From an uncultured Alphaproteobacteria bacterium (GTDB lineage: Bacteria > Pseudomonadota > Alphaproteobacteria > HIMB59), in contig CACKEA010000001.1 in NCBI GenBank assembly GCA_902599045.1, positions 62,001-126,000 of the forward strand: a stretch of 64,000 nucleotides of DNA, read 5' to 3'. The position numbers and the translations under genes were made by a program. Below are positions 42,673 to 52,053 of the stretch, piece by piece (the stretch's first letter is position 1; each line of letters opens with the position of its first letter). Below the pieces are notes generated by a model. It was not told the origin of the DNA. It saw only the letters and a list, made by a program, of their open reading frames with translations, and did not search any database.

Positions 42673-43155
42673 TCCTTTATACTCTATATCTAGTATCTGC
42701 TGCTTAATTTTTTTCCCCAACATATACTCGCCAAGATTTCCACTTTTCGTTATTACTCTATGACATGGGACTAATAAACCCACAGGGTTCTTCCCAACCG
42801 CAGATGCAATAGCTCTCACAGCTTTTGGTTTTTTTATCTTTATGGCAAGATCAGAATAAGAAATTGTTTTACCATAGGGAATTTTTAAAATCTCCTTCCA
42901 TACTTTTTTTTGTAATGGCGTTCCATTAATAAATTTTATTTTAAGATGTAATGGTTTTTGAATATTTCCTTTAAAAAACTCGGATATAAAAATATTAACT
43001 TTTCTAAAGATCAATCCTTTACTTGGATTGTAAAGTTTTATGATACTGTTTATTCTTATATCATTATATTTGATTAAGTAATGAATACCATTTGGGCTAT
43101 CTAGAACAAAAAACTTACTGATTGGTGTTTCGATAAAATCAAAACAATAACTCAT
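42640..43155 (-). CDS. ogt: O6-alkylguanine-DNA alkyltransferase
   Basis: Suicide repair protein that takes alkyl groups from guanine. The 171-residue protein has the DNA-binding helix TISYSDLAIKIKKPKAVRAIASAVGKNP and the active-site loop GLLVPCHRVITKSGNLGEYMLG with the acceptor Cys (about 135). The last eleven residues (GMADSTYRGGK) are encoded inside hairpin element B and do not look like the usual C-terminus. It starts one base into the dnaJ stop. Confidence 0.93.
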   Translation of the reverse strand: MSYCFDFIETPISKFFVLDSPNGIHYLIKYNDIRINSIIKLYNPSKGLIFRKVNIFISEFFKGNIQKPLHLKIKFINGTPLQKKVWKEILKIPYGKTISYSDLAIKIKKPKAVRAIASAVGKNPVGLLVPCHRVITKSGNLGEYMLGKKIKQQILDIEYKGMADSTYRGGK

Positions 43156-44234
43156 TAATTAAACATTTTTTTTACTTTGTCGAAAAATCCCTCTGTCATT
43201 GTTGAATTTTTCTTGGTAAGTGTGTCATTAAATTTATTAAGAATTTTTTCTTGATCTGCTGATAAATTTACTGGGGTTTCAGCATGTACTCTGACAATCA
43301 TATCCCCTCTATTTTTTGCTCTTAATATACTCATGCCCTTACCTTTTATTCTTAGTTTGTGTCCCGACTGCATTCCCTTGGGAATTGAGACGTTAACCAT
43401 TTTTTTTTCTATTGTTGGAACTTCAATATTACCACCCAAAGTGGCAGTAGTGAAAGGTATAGCAACATCACATATAATGTTATCTCGCTCCCTTTGAAAA
43501 AGTTTGTGGTTATTTACATTGATAAAAACATAAAGGTCACCGTATGTGCCCCCTCTTTCTCCGGCCTCTCCCTCTCCACTCATTCTAATTCTGTTACCAG
43601 TTTCAACCCCTGCAGGGATTTTGATTTGAAGTTTCTTATTTTGTTTTACTCTACCTGTATTACTACATTTTGAGCATCGGCCCTTCATTTCTTGGCCTGT
43701 TCCGCCACATCTTCCACAAGTTCTCTCCATAGAAAAAAAGCCACTTTGTGTTCTAACTTTTCCATATCCTTGGCAAGTAGAGCAGCTTTTATAACTGTGT
43801 TGTTCGGGACAATTGATCATTTTAGGTATAGTCACGTACAATGCTTTTCCAGCAAAAGCTTCCTCTAAGTCAATTGTAACATCGTAACGTAAGTCATCGC
43901 CTCTACTTTCGCGTTTCCCGCCTTCACCAAAGGCACCAAATATATCTTCAAAAATATCTGAAAATCCACCAAAGTCTTGCTGTCCAAACCCACCGGCTCC
44001 ACCGCCACCCTGTTCAAAAGCAGCATGACCAAATTGATCGTATGTTTGTCTTTTTTTGGGGTCTTTTAAAATTTCATAAGCTTGGCTTACATCTTTAAAT
44101 TTTTGTTCAGCGGAAGCGTCACCCTGATTACGATCAGGATGATATTTCATTGCTAATTTACGGTAGGCACTTTTTATATCATTGTCACTAGCTTCACGGG
44201 ATATACCTAGAGTGTCATAAAAATCCTCAGCCAT
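43155..44234 (-). CDS. dnaJ: DnaJ co-chaperone with a reduced zinc region
   Basis: Stimulates DnaK ATPase and delivers clients. Order: J domain with HPD in MKYHPDRNQGD, Gly/Phe-rich linker, zinc region, C-terminal substrate domain. Of the four CxxCxGxG repeats only three are intact (CSTCQGYG, CGRCGGTG, CSKCSNTG). The first is replaced by NCPEQHSYKSC and about seven residues are missing, consistent with 359 residues instead of about 375. Zinc site I, built from repeats 1 and 4, should be lost or altered. It lies 23 bases after dnaK. Confidence 0.95.
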   Translation of the reverse strand: MAEDFYDTLGISREASDNDIKSAYRKLAMKYHPDRNQGDASAEQKFKDVSQAYEILKDPKKRQTYDQFGHAAFEQGGGGAGGFGQQDFGGFSDIFEDIFGAFGEGGKRESRGDDLRYDVTIDLEEAFAGKALYVTIPKMINCPEQHSYKSCSTCQGYGKVRTQSGFFSMERTCGRCGGTGQEMKGRCSKCSNTGRVKQNKKLQIKIPAGVETGNRIRMSGEGEAGERGGTYGDLYVFINVNNHKLFQRERDNIICDVAIPFTTATLGGNIEVPTIEKKMVNVSIPKGMQSGHKLRIKGKGMSILRAKNRGDMIVRVHAETPVNLSADQEKILNKFNDTLTKKNSTMTEGFFDKVKKMFN

Positions 44235-44257
44235 AATAAATTAACGCAAGCTAAGAT

Positions 44258-46189
44258 TTACTGTCCGCTTGCTTTTTTATCGTCGTCTACTTCTTCGTAA
44301 TCAGCATCGATAACATCATCTTCATTTTTATTTTCATCAGATTTATTTTCTTGCTGTGGTTGTTCTGCACCAGGTGCTTCTGATGATTGCTGATCTTTGT
44401 ACATCGCTTCACCCATCTTCATGGATGATTGAGTAAGATCTTGTGTTTTTTGCTTTATCACATCAGCATCATTTTTTTCAAGGGCCTCTTTTAAATCTTT
44501 CAAGTCAGCTTCTATCTTAGACTTATCTTCAGCACTTATTTTATCACCATGCTCTTTGATATTCTTTTCAACTTGGAAAACTAAACTGTCTGCTTGGTTT
44601 TTAACATCAACTTCTTCTCTTTTTTTCTTATCTGTTTCTGCGTTAGCCTCTGCATCTTTCACCATTTTGTCGATCTCTTCATCTGACAAACCTCCGGATG
44701 CTTGAATTTTAATCTGCTGTTCTTTTCCTGTGGATTTGTCTTTTGCAGACACGTTGACAATACCATTGGCATCGATGTCAAATGTTACTTCAATTTGAGG
44801 AGTTCCTCTTGGCGCTGGGGGTATGCCAACTAGATCAAATTGACCAAGAAGCTTATTATCAGAGGCCATTTCTCTTTCACCTTGGAAAACTCTTATGGTA
44901 ACGGCATTTTGATTATCTTCTGCGGTAGAAAAGACCTGACTTTTTTTTGTTGGAACAGTCGTATTTCTTTCTATTAACTTAGTAAATACTCCTCCTAATG
45001 TTTCAATACCAAGTGAAAGTGGTGTTACATCTAAAAGCAATACATCTTTTACATCGCCTTGAAGAACGCCTGCTTGGATCGCAGCACCCATGGCTACAAC
45101 CTCATCGGGGTTAACTCCCTTACTTGGGTCTTTCCCAAAAAAGTTCTTAACAATTTCAGTTACCTTAGGCATTCTTGTCATTCCACCAACTAAGATCACA
45201 TCATTAATATCGCTTGCTGAGAGACCTGCATCGCTTAAAGCTTTTTTACAAGGTTCAATGGTGCTCTGAAGAAGGTCATCAACCAGCTCTTCAAGTTTAG
45301 CTCTTGTTAATTTTACATTTAAGTGTTTTGGCCCAGATTGATCTGCTGTAACAAATGGCAAGTTAACATCTGTTTGTGTAGAACTTGAAAGTTCGATCTT
45401 TGCTTTTTCAGCTGCCTCTTTTAAACGTTGTAATGCTAATTTATCATTTTTTAAATCTATGCCTTGCTCTTTTTTAAATTCACTAGCTAAGAAATCAATT
45501 ATTCTTAAATCAAAATCCTCTCCACCTAAGTGGGTGTCACCATTAGTGGACTTAACCTCAAATACACCATCTCCTACTTCTAGAATTGATACATCAAAAG
45601 TACCACCACCTAAATCATAGACAACTACTGTACCTGATTGTTTTTTATCTAATCCATATGCCAGTGAAGCAGCTGTTGGTTCATTAATAATTCTTAAAAC
45701 TTCTAGTCCAGCTATTTTACCAGCATCTTTTGTTGCTTGTCTTTGTGCATCATTAAAGTAAGCCGGAACGGTTATTACCGCTTGAGTAATTGTTTCCCCA
45801 GTATAAGACTCAGCTGTTTCTTTCATTTTTTGAAGAATGAAAGCAGAGATTTGACTAGGACTATATTTTTCACCCTGTGCTTCGACCCATGCATCTCCGT
45901 TGTTACCTTTGATGATCTTAAAAGGAGATAAGCCTATATCTTTTTGAACAGTGTCGTCTTCAAAACTTCGGCCTATAAATCTTTTTACTGCATATAATGT
46001 ATTTTCTGGATTGGTAACAGCTTGCCTTTTTGCTGATTGACCAATTAACTTTTCACTTTCTGTGAAAGCTACAACAGAAGGTGTTGTTCTAGCACCTTCA
46101 GAATTCTCTATTACTTTTGGATTCTTACCATCCATAATTGCCACACAAGAGTTTGTGGTACCTAAATCAATTCCAATAACTTTAGCCAT
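44258..46189 (-). CDS. dnaK: DnaK (Hsp70) chaperone
   Basis: ATP-dependent foldase of 643 residues. It begins [20 protein letters not shown], with [14 protein letters not shown] and [10 protein letters not shown] in the ATPase domain, the linker [14 protein letters not shown], the substrate domain and an acidic C-terminal tail ending in [10 protein letters not shown]. All are normal. It is preceded by a sigma-32-like promoter and follows grpE by 89 bases. Confidence 0.98.
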   Translation of the reverse strand: MAKVIGIDLGTTNSCVAIMDGKNPKVIENSEGARTTPSVVAFTESEKLIGQSAKRQAVTNPENTLYAVKRFIGRSFEDDTVQKDIGLSPFKIIKGNNGDAWVEAQGEKYSPSQISAFILQKMKETAESYTGETITQAVITVPAYFNDAQRQATKDAGKIAGLEVLRIINEPTAASLAYGLDKKQSGTVVVYDLGGGTFDVSILEVGDGVFEVKSTNGDTHLGGEDFDLRIIDFLASEFKKEQGIDLKNDKLALQRLKEAAEKAKIELSSSTQTDVNLPFVTADQSGPKHLNVKLTRAKLEELVDDLLQSTIEPCKKALSDAGLSASDINDVILVGGMTRMPKVTEIVKNFFGKDPSKGVNPDEVVAMGAAIQAGVLQGDVKDVLLLDVTPLSLGIETLGGVFTKLIERNTTVPTKKSQVFSTAEDNQNAVTIRVFQGEREMASDNKLLGQFDLVGIPPAPRGTPQIEVTFDIDANGIVNVSAKDKSTGKEQQIKIQASGGLSDEEIDKMVKDAEANAETDKKKREEVDVKNQADSLVFQVEKNIKEHGDKISAEDKSKIEADLKDLKEALEKNDADVIKQKTQDLTQSSMKMGEAMYKDQQSSEAPGAEQPQQENKSDENKNEDDVIDADYEEVDDDKKASGQ

Positions 46190-46226
46190 TTTATGTTCCT
46201 ACTTTAAAAATAAATAATCTTCTATT

Positions 46227-46255
46227 TATATGGGTTAATACTTGCTTAATTCAAG
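46227..46255 (-). promoter_or_regulatory. Heat-shock (sigma-32 type) promoter for dnaK
   Basis: On the minus strand CTTGAA (plus 46250-46255) and CCCATATA (plus 46227-46234) are spaced by 15 bases, close to the RpoH consensus CTTGAA-N11-16-CCCCATNT. The pair lies about 40 bases before the dnaK ATG. I saw no CIRCE element in this gap or before hrcA. Confidence 0.7.
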
Positions 46256-46278
46256 GGCATTAAAACTGTTGAAATATA

Positions 46279-46902
46279 TTACTTTTCAGATTGTTCTTCT
46301 TCTTCGATATCTTGTGCGCCTTGATTTTCTTGAGGTTTTTTTGAAACACCAACCATTGCTGGTCTTAACAATCTATCATGCAATGTGTATCCGGGTATCA
46401 GTTCTTGGACAATAGTGCCGGGTTCACAATCATTTTTTTCGATCTCCATCATAGCTTGATGTAAATTGTGATCAAATTTCTCATTAAGGCTCTCAATTTT
46501 CTTAATACCAATTTTTTCAAACGTGCTCAATGTAGATTGAGCGATCAAATCTAAACCCTCCACAACAGACTTAATGCTATCATTAGACTTAACATCATCT
46601 GAAATACTTGATTTTGCTCTTTCAATATTATCTCCGATATTAATTATTTCTTTTGCAAAATTAGCTATTCCATATTTCAGAGCATCTGAATGTTCTTTTT
46701 CTGCTCTTTTTCTAAAATTTTCTAGTTCAGCTACTGCCCTTAATCTTTGATCTTTTAAACCTTCAATTTCTTCATTAAGTTTTTGAATAATTTCATCAGC
46801 TGTTTCAGTTTTTTCTTCTACTTCAGACTCAGCAGCATCTGTATTATCTGAAATTTCCTCTTCTGACTGAGTTTGATCTTTATGTTTTTTTTCTTCTTCC
46901 AT
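46279..46902 (-). CDS. grpE: GrpE nucleotide exchange factor
   Basis: Exchanges ADP for ATP on DnaK. The 207-residue protein has an acidic disordered N-terminus, the long dimerising coiled coil (about 35-95, DQRLRAVAELENFRKRAEKE), and the beta domain with HDRLLRPAMVGVSKK. It lies between hrcA (10-base gap) and dnaK. Confidence 0.95.
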   Translation of the reverse strand: MEEEKKHKDQTQSEEEISDNTDAAESEVEEKTETADEIIQKLNEEIEGLKDQRLRAVAELENFRKRAEKEHSDALKYGIANFAKEIINIGDNIERAKSSISDDVKSNDSIKSVVEGLDLIAQSTLSTFEKIGIKKIESLNEKFDHNLHQAMMEIEKNDCEPGTIVQELIPGYTLHDRLLRPAMVGVSKKPQENQGAQDIEEEEQSEK

Positions 46903-46912
46903 TATAGTCCTT

Positions 46913-47935
46913 CTATTTTTTAGAAATTGTTTCAGACATGTAACTTACAATAGGAACTATGCGCTGATAATCAATTCTTTTCGGACCTATTACACCAATA
47001 GCACCAGTAAGTCCATTTTTAGTTTTATAATTTGATAAAATCATCGATAGGTTAGTATTTTTAAAAAAGTTTGTGTTACTACCAATAAATATTTGTACTC
47101 CTTTTGACTTTTTCAAGGCCTTAATCATTTTATTAGCCATTTTACCTGTTTCTATGTCACTCAAGAGTTCGTTGATGCTGTCAAGGTCTGTATCTATATT
47201 ATTTTTTATTAAGTTTGGTAGCCCTCTTACAAAGAATGTCTCTGAGTTTTGAGATCTTTCAATTTTTATACCTTTAAGGAGTAATTTTTTTGTGGTGTTA
47301 CTAATTTGATTTTTTGCAGATTTGATAAAAATTTTTATATTATTTTGTATTTCCACAGGACTCATAGCTTTTGGAAATTTATTAATAAAATTTCCAATAC
47401 TATTCAAATCTTCTATTTGTATATTTTCATTAATCTCTACTAATCTATTAGATGTGTAACCATCATCATGCTCAATAATGAATATAACTTTGTGATTGTC
47501 AATTTTGTGAAAATCAATTTTTCTAATTTTTGTCAATTTTTCATTATTAATTACAAGGCTAGCTTGTTTTGATAATCCATTCAAAGTATTAGTAATCAAT
47601 TCCTGTTCATTTAAAAAATTATTTGTTTTAGATGATTTTTCAATTATCTCTCTTTCGCTTTTACTAATTGCGCCCGGCTCTAAAAGAGCGTGTGTATAGA
47701 ATTGCAAGCCCAAATCTGTTGGTATACTACCCGCAGAAAAATGTCCTTTTTGTATCAGTCCGTGAAAATTTATTACATTTAACACATTTCTGATAGTAGC
47801 AGGTGAAAGTCTGTAAGAAATTTTTGAGCTTAACGCTTTCGAGCCCATCGGCTCTCCGGTCTTTAAATAACTTTCTACAAGTGCCTTAAATATAGACTTT
47901 GACCTTGCTCCAATGTCAGTAATTTTTTTATTCAT
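46913..47935 (-). CDS. hrcA: HrcA heat-shock repressor
   Basis: Repressor that binds CIRCE operators, usually before groESL. The 340-residue protein has an N-terminal winged helix (GSKALSSKISYRLSPATIRNVLNVI), GLIQKGHFSAGSIPTDLGLQFY, and a C-terminal GAF-like domain ending GVIGPKRIDYQRIVPIVSYM. It heads the hrcA-grpE-dnaK-dnaJ cluster and diverges from rph. Confidence 0.95.
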   Translation of the reverse strand: MNKKITDIGARSKSIFKALVESYLKTGEPMGSKALSSKISYRLSPATIRNVLNVINFHGLIQKGHFSAGSIPTDLGLQFYTHALLEPGAISKSEREIIEKSSKTNNFLNEQELITNTLNGLSKQASLVINNEKLTKIRKIDFHKIDNHKVIFIIEHDDGYTSNRLVEINENIQIEDLNSIGNFINKFPKAMSPVEIQNNIKIFIKSAKNQISNTTKKLLLKGIKIERSQNSETFFVRGLPNLIKNNIDTDLDSINELLSDIETGKMANKMIKALKKSKGVQIFIGSNTNFFKNTNLSMILSNYKTKNGLTGAIGVIGPKRIDYQRIVPIVSYMSETISKK

Positions 47936-47976
47936 TAATCTTTATTAATCTTATAACTTAAAATAATAAAACATAA

Positions 47977-48702
47977 ATGTCTGGATATTCAAGAAATGAT
48001 AGGGAACTCTCTAAAATTAGAAATTTAGAAATAATCCCAGGCTTTCAGCCTAATAATCAATCATCATGTTTGGTAAAATTAGGAGATACCCATGTATGTT
48101 GTTCTGCTATGATTGAAGATAGGGTTCCTGGCTTTTTAAGAAATTCTGGAAAAGGTTGGTTAACAGCAGAATATGGAATGTTACCCTCTTCTACATCTGA
48201 AAGAATGGATAGGGAAGCAGCAAAAGGGAAACAGTCTGGAAGGACACAAGAAATCCAAAGGCTTATTGGTAGAAGTTTAAGATGTGCTGTTAATTTGGAC
48301 ATACTTGGTGAAAAAACTATAAAGATTGATTGTGATGTTATTAGTGCCGATGGTGGCACAAGGACTGCATCAATAATTGGTGGATATGTCAGTCTTGTTC
48401 GATCTATAAATGAATTTAAGGATAAATATAATCTATCAAAGGCTATTATTGTAAATCAAGTTGCAGCTATTTCAGTTGGTGTCGTTAAAGGAACGCCTTG
48501 CATAGATTTAAATTATATCGAAGACTCTGGAGCTGAAGTAGATTGTAACGTTGTAATGGCTAATGATGGACAATTTATTGAGTTTCAGTCTACAGGTGAA
48601 GAGGCTAAATTTAGCAAACAGACTATTATGGATTTTATAGAACTTGTTGAAAGCTCAATGCCAGAGATTTTTAATACTCAAAACATAGCAATTGAAAAAT
48701 AG
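47977..48702 (+). CDS. rph: RNase PH
   Basis: Phosphorolytic 3' exoribonuclease that trims tRNA precursors. The 241-residue protein shows GSCLVKLGDTHV-like CLVKLGDTHVCCSAMIED, GWLTAEYGMLPSST, RTQEIQRLIGRSLR and the DCDVISADGGTRTASI active site. The length is normal. The final 11 bases overlap rdgB. Confidence 0.97.
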   Translation: MSGYSRNDRELSKIRNLEIIPGFQPNNQSSCLVKLGDTHVCCSAMIEDRVPGFLRNSGKGWLTAEYGMLPSSTSERMDREAAKGKQSGRTQEIQRLIGRSLRCAVNLDILGEKTIKIDCDVISADGGTRTASIIGGYVSLVRSINEFKDKYNLSKAIIVNQVAAISVGVVKGTPCIDLNYIEDSGAEVDCNVVMANDGQFIEFQSTGEEAKFSKQTIMDFIELVESSMPEIFNTQNIAIEK

Positions 48703-49291
48703 TTTATTACTTGGCACTAGCAATGCTGGGAAATTACAAGAATTTATATTTTATATTGAACACTTTAGTTTGTTTGAAAATTTTCAGATACATGATCTTA
48801 ACGAGTTCAAAGATCTCGGAGAACCTATAGAAGATGGTAAAACCTTTAAGAAGAATGCTGAAATTAAATCAAAATATTTTTTAGAAAAGACTAATTCTCT
48901 TGTGTTATGTGATGATAGTGGATTTATTGTAAAAGAATTAAAGGACTATCCTGGTATAAATACAGCAAGAGAAGCAAGAAAAATGGGCGGCGAACAAAAG
49001 GTCATTGATTTTATTTTTAGTAAGTTTGAAAACTTAAATTATATTGCCTCATCATTTTATTGTTCTATTTGTGTATTAGGAAAGAAAGAAAAATATAATG
49101 TTTCTGGTAGTATTCCAGGTTTTATTATAAAGGAAAAAAGAGGATTGAATGGTTTTGGATATGATCCTTTCTTTATTCCAAAATATAGTAATAAAACTTT
49201 TGCTGAAATGGAAAAAACTCAAAAGTTATTAAATTCGCATAGATATAAAGCGTTTGAAAAATTAACTACTCAAATATTACAGGATAATTAA
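48692..49291 (+). CDS. rdgB: RdgB/HAM1 non-canonical purine NTP pyrophosphatase
   Basis: Removes ITP and XTP from the nucleotide pool. The 199-residue protein begins at TTG 48692 (LLLGTSNAGKLQEF) and has the catalytic LVLCDDSGFIVKELKDYPGINTAR, then GFGYDPFFIPKYSNKTFAEM and SHRYKAFEK. It overlaps rph by 11 bases; the rph-rdgB pair beside hrcA is a common alphaproteobacterial order. It converges with the lipoprotein gene. Confidence 0.95.
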   Translation: MKNSLLLGTSNAGKLQEFIFYIEHFSLFENFQIHDLNEFKDLGEPIEDGKTFKKNAEIKSKYFLEKTNSLVLCDDSGFIVKELKDYPGINTAREARKMGGEQKVIDFIFSKFENLNYIASSFYCSICVLGKKEKYNVSGSIPGFIIKEKRGLNGFGYDPFFIPKYSNKTFAEMEKTQKLLNSHRYKAFEKLTTQILQDN

Positions 49292-50342
49292 TCATCAAAT
49301 CATCTATAGACAATTTTCCAAAATCTTCATGATTAATAGTACTTGGTAAAGAATTATTTTCTAAAATCTGGTTAGCAATAGACAATGATATTTTTACTGA
49401 AGTTTTAAAGAAAAATTCTCTATGGGGTTCAACCATATTGACAATATTAATATTTTTTAAAAAAGTCCTATTAATAGGCCTATAATAATTTTCTAAATTT
49501 TTCCTTTGTTCTAAAAAGTTATCAATTAGATAAACCCTCTCTAGAGGATAGGTCCCATCCTCAGTCGCTAAATAGCCAACTAGATCCTTATAACTAAAAC
49601 TGTCATCAATGATGATTATATAGTCGTAGATGTTGAGATCACCCATCAATTTTACCGATAGCTCTAAATCTACAGCACTATCTCCAAAAGGAGTCGATTT
49701 AATATATTTCAAAGGATAAGTTTGTTCAAAATATTTGAATAATTTTAAACCATATTCATTTTGCTTATATAATACACCTAATGAATTTGATGACTTTATA
49801 TAATCACCAAGTATTTTGATATGATGATAGGGGCTACTAAATACGAAAATAATTTCATTATCTGCATACTTTTTCATAACCGAATAATCATTAGATAGGG
49901 AAATTATAAAGGTATTTTCACCAAGTTTATTTGGTAAATGAAATAAATCTTTTGAATTAGTGGGGCCTATTATGAGAGTATTGTTGAGTTGGTTTTGTAT
50001 TTCTTCTATTGAGTAAATAAAATCAACTTTTTTAATATTAGAGAAATTTTCAATTTCCTTTAAAAAAACCTCATAGAATAACGAAGTTGAAATTTCGTCC
50101 TCTGATAAAAAAACAATTATTTTTTCAATATTATTAAAATTAATCAATTTATCCTCAGGTTTTGTTGGTTTTTCTATAGACTCTACCTTTTTTGTTTCCT
50201 CTACTTTTTCATCAGTAATTTCTATCTCTTCAATTATTTCTGGTACGGTTTCTATAGGCTGTTTTTTTTCGATTGTAGTTGGGGCACAACTAAAAAATGA
50301 TATTAATGTAAACAGTATAATTATATTTTTAAAAAAATTCAT
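49266..50342 (-). CDS. LpoA/LppC-like lipoprotein (penicillin-binding protein activator family)
   Basis: A 358-residue lipoprotein with the leader NFFKNIIILFTLISFFSC and lipobox Cys, an acidic linker rich in Glu and Lys (about 20-65), and a periplasmic-binding-protein-like domain (KIIVFLSEDEISTSLFYEVFLKEI). E. coli has lpoA divergent from rsmI, and the same arrangement occurs here, supporting the name. The role would be activation of peptidoglycan synthases from the outer membrane. Its ATG abuts that of rsmI. Confidence 0.75.
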   Translation of the reverse strand: MNFFKNIIILFTLISFFSCAPTTIEKKQPIETVPEIIEEIEITDEKVEETKKVESIEKPTKPEDKLINFNNIEKIIVFLSEDEISTSLFYEVFLKEIENFSNIKKVDFIYSIEEIQNQLNNTLIIGPTNSKDLFHLPNKLGENTFIISLSNDYSVMKKYADNEIIFVFSSPYHHIKILGDYIKSSNSLGVLYKQNEYGLKLFKYFEQTYPLKYIKSTPFGDSAVDLELSVKLMGDLNIYDYIIIIDDSFSYKDLVGYLATEDGTYPLERVYLIDNFLEQRKNLENYYRPINRTFLKNINIVNMVEPHREFFFKTSVKISLSIANQILENNSLPSTINHEDFGKLSIDDLMINYPVIFE

Positions 50343-51161
50343 ATGAACTCAGGCTTTTATTTAGTTTCTACTCCCATAGGAAATTTAGATGATATCACAA
50401 TAAGAGCTATAAATATTTTAAAAAATTCTGATTTGATTCTGTGTGAAAATACTACGAATAGTAAAAAACTTTTAAAAAGATATGACATCAAAACATCTTT
50501 ATCAAAATATACTGATCATGACTTTCATAAGAAAAAAGATTTCATACTAAAATTTTTGAAATCTAACAAAGCAATATCATTAATATCTGACTCTGGCTCT
50601 CCTCTGATATCCGACCCAGGTAATCAGCTAATAAATTTTTTATTTGAAAAACAAATTAAAGTATATTCAATACCTGGTGCTAGCGCACTAGTATCAGGCA
50701 TTCAATTAAGTGGCTTTCTAAATAAGAAAAAATTTACTTTTATTGGTTTTCTGCCCAAAAAAAAAGAACAAAAAGACAAGATTATTTTAGAAAATAATTT
50801 TAACAATTTAATTATTTATTCTACCAAACAACAATTACAAAAAGATATTATTTCGATAGCCTCTATTTCAAAATCGTTTGATGTTGTAATCCTAAAAGAA
50901 TTAACAAAATTATACGAGGAGAGAATATTTATTGATAACAAAAATTACGCAGATTTTGATTATTCTAAAATCAAGGGTGAGCTTGTCTTAGCTGTAAGTA
51001 TTGAAAAAGAGAATACTGAGGTCAATGACTATGATAAAAAAGAAATATTGGCAATAATTGATGAGGTAGGTGTAAAAAAGGCTTATCAACTCGTTAAAAG
51101 TAAGTATAGAATGTCTAGAAATGATTTTTATAAATTATCAATTTATTTAAAGAATGTTTAA
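50343..51161 (+). CDS. rsmI: 16S rRNA (cytidine-2'-O) methyltransferase RsmI
   Basis: Methylates C1402 of 16S rRNA with S-adenosylmethionine. The 272-residue protein has FYLVSTPIGNLDDITIRAI, ENTTNSKKLL, SLISDSGSPLISDPG and IPGASALVSGIQLSG, the standard tetrapyrrole-methylase-fold motifs. The start codon directly follows the start codon of the divergent lipoprotein gene. It overlaps the BON gene by 8 bases. Confidence 0.95.
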   Translation: MNSGFYLVSTPIGNLDDITIRAINILKNSDLILCENTTNSKKLLKRYDIKTSLSKYTDHDFHKKKDFILKFLKSNKAISLISDSGSPLISDPGNQLINFLFEKQIKVYSIPGASALVSGIQLSGFLNKKKFTFIGFLPKKKEQKDKIILENNFNNLIIYSTKQQLQKDIISIASISKSFDVVILKELTKLYEERIFIDNKNYADFDYSKIKGELVLAVSIEKENTEVNDYDKKEILAIIDEVGVKKAYQLVKSKYRMSRNDFYKLSIYLKNV

Positions 51162-51717
51162 AAGACTTATAATTTTAATCTCAGTATTATTTATTGGTTG
51201 CGGCCCTTCTCTTATAAGCACAGGCGCGAAGACTGTGATAAAGGAAAATGAAGACGAAAAAACTTTTAGTGAAAGTTGGGACGATGCCACAATAAAACTG
51301 GGTATTAAAGAAAAATACTTCTCATACGATGCAACTCTCTTTACAAGAATTGACGTTGAAGTCGAATTAGGAAAAGTTCTGCTAACAGGAGTTGTTCCCT
51401 ATGGTGATATGAGATTAGAGGCTGTAAGGCTGGCTTGGAAGCAAGATGGTGTAAATGAAGTGTTAAATGAAATATCAATTGATACTGGATATGGCCTTGA
51501 TGATATTGCTAAAGATAAATTTATCAGCACACAACTTTACACAAAAATATTTACAGACTCTAACATAAAGAAATTTAAATATGATTTTGAAGTACAAAAG
51601 CAAATTGTGTATCTATTTGGTGTATCCAGCGATGAACAAGAAATTAGTAGAGTTATTGATCATGCTAAAGATATAAAAGGCGTTTTAGATATAATTAATT
51701 ATATTCAATCTAGGTAA
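51154..51717 (+). CDS. BON-domain lipoprotein (DolP/YraP-like)
   Basis: A 187-residue lipoprotein with leader FKRLIILISVLFIGC and two BON domains (ATLFTRIDVEVELGKVLLTGVV and IKKFKYDFEVQKQIVYLFGVS). DolP-type proteins sit on the inner face of the outer membrane and support envelope integrity. The order rsmI then a dolP-like gene recalls the E. coli yraL-yraP region, here without yraN and diaA. Confidence 0.85.
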   Translation: MFKRLIILISVLFIGCGPSLISTGAKTVIKENEDEKTFSESWDDATIKLGIKEKYFSYDATLFTRIDVEVELGKVLLTGVVPYGDMRLEAVRLAWKQDGVNEVLNEISIDTGYGLDDIAKDKFISTQLYTKIFTDSNIKKFKYDFEVQKQIVYLFGVSSDEQEISRVIDHAKDIKGVLDIINYIQSR

Positions 51718-52053
51718 TTACACATTTGCTTGCAAATGTAGATGAAAATGAAATACCTCTTGACCGCCATCTTTACCTTTATGAGTTTTAATTTGAAACC
51801 CTTGATCTCGAAACCCCAAATTATTTATAATCTCATCAACAGATGCCCAAAAATTACTTTGATAAAGTTTATCAGCATTTTGTAAAAAATCAGATATGTC
51901 TATGAATGGCTCTTTAGGAATTATTAAAAGATGTGTTTTTGCTTTTGGGTTGATATCTTTAATTGAGAGCACGTAGTCGTTTTCAAAAACTTTATCACAC
52001 GGTATTTCTCCCTTTAATATTTTTGCGAAAATATTTTCATTGTCATAGTTCAT
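51718..52053 (-). CDS. HIT-family nucleotide hydrolase/transferase
   Basis: A 111-residue protein with the N-terminal FAKILKGEIPCDKVFEND and the histidine-triad end EVFHFHLHLQANV. Such HinT-like proteins hydrolyse nucleoside phosphoramidates. It follows hisF with a 4-base overlap, occupying the place where hisE stands in many alphaproteobacterial his operons. Confidence 0.9.
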   Translation of the reverse strand: MNYDNENIFAKILKGEIPCDKVFENDYVLSIKDINPKAKTHLLIIPKEPFIDISDFLQNADKLYQSNFWASVDEIINNLGFRDQGFQIKTHKGKDGGQEVFHFHLHLQANV

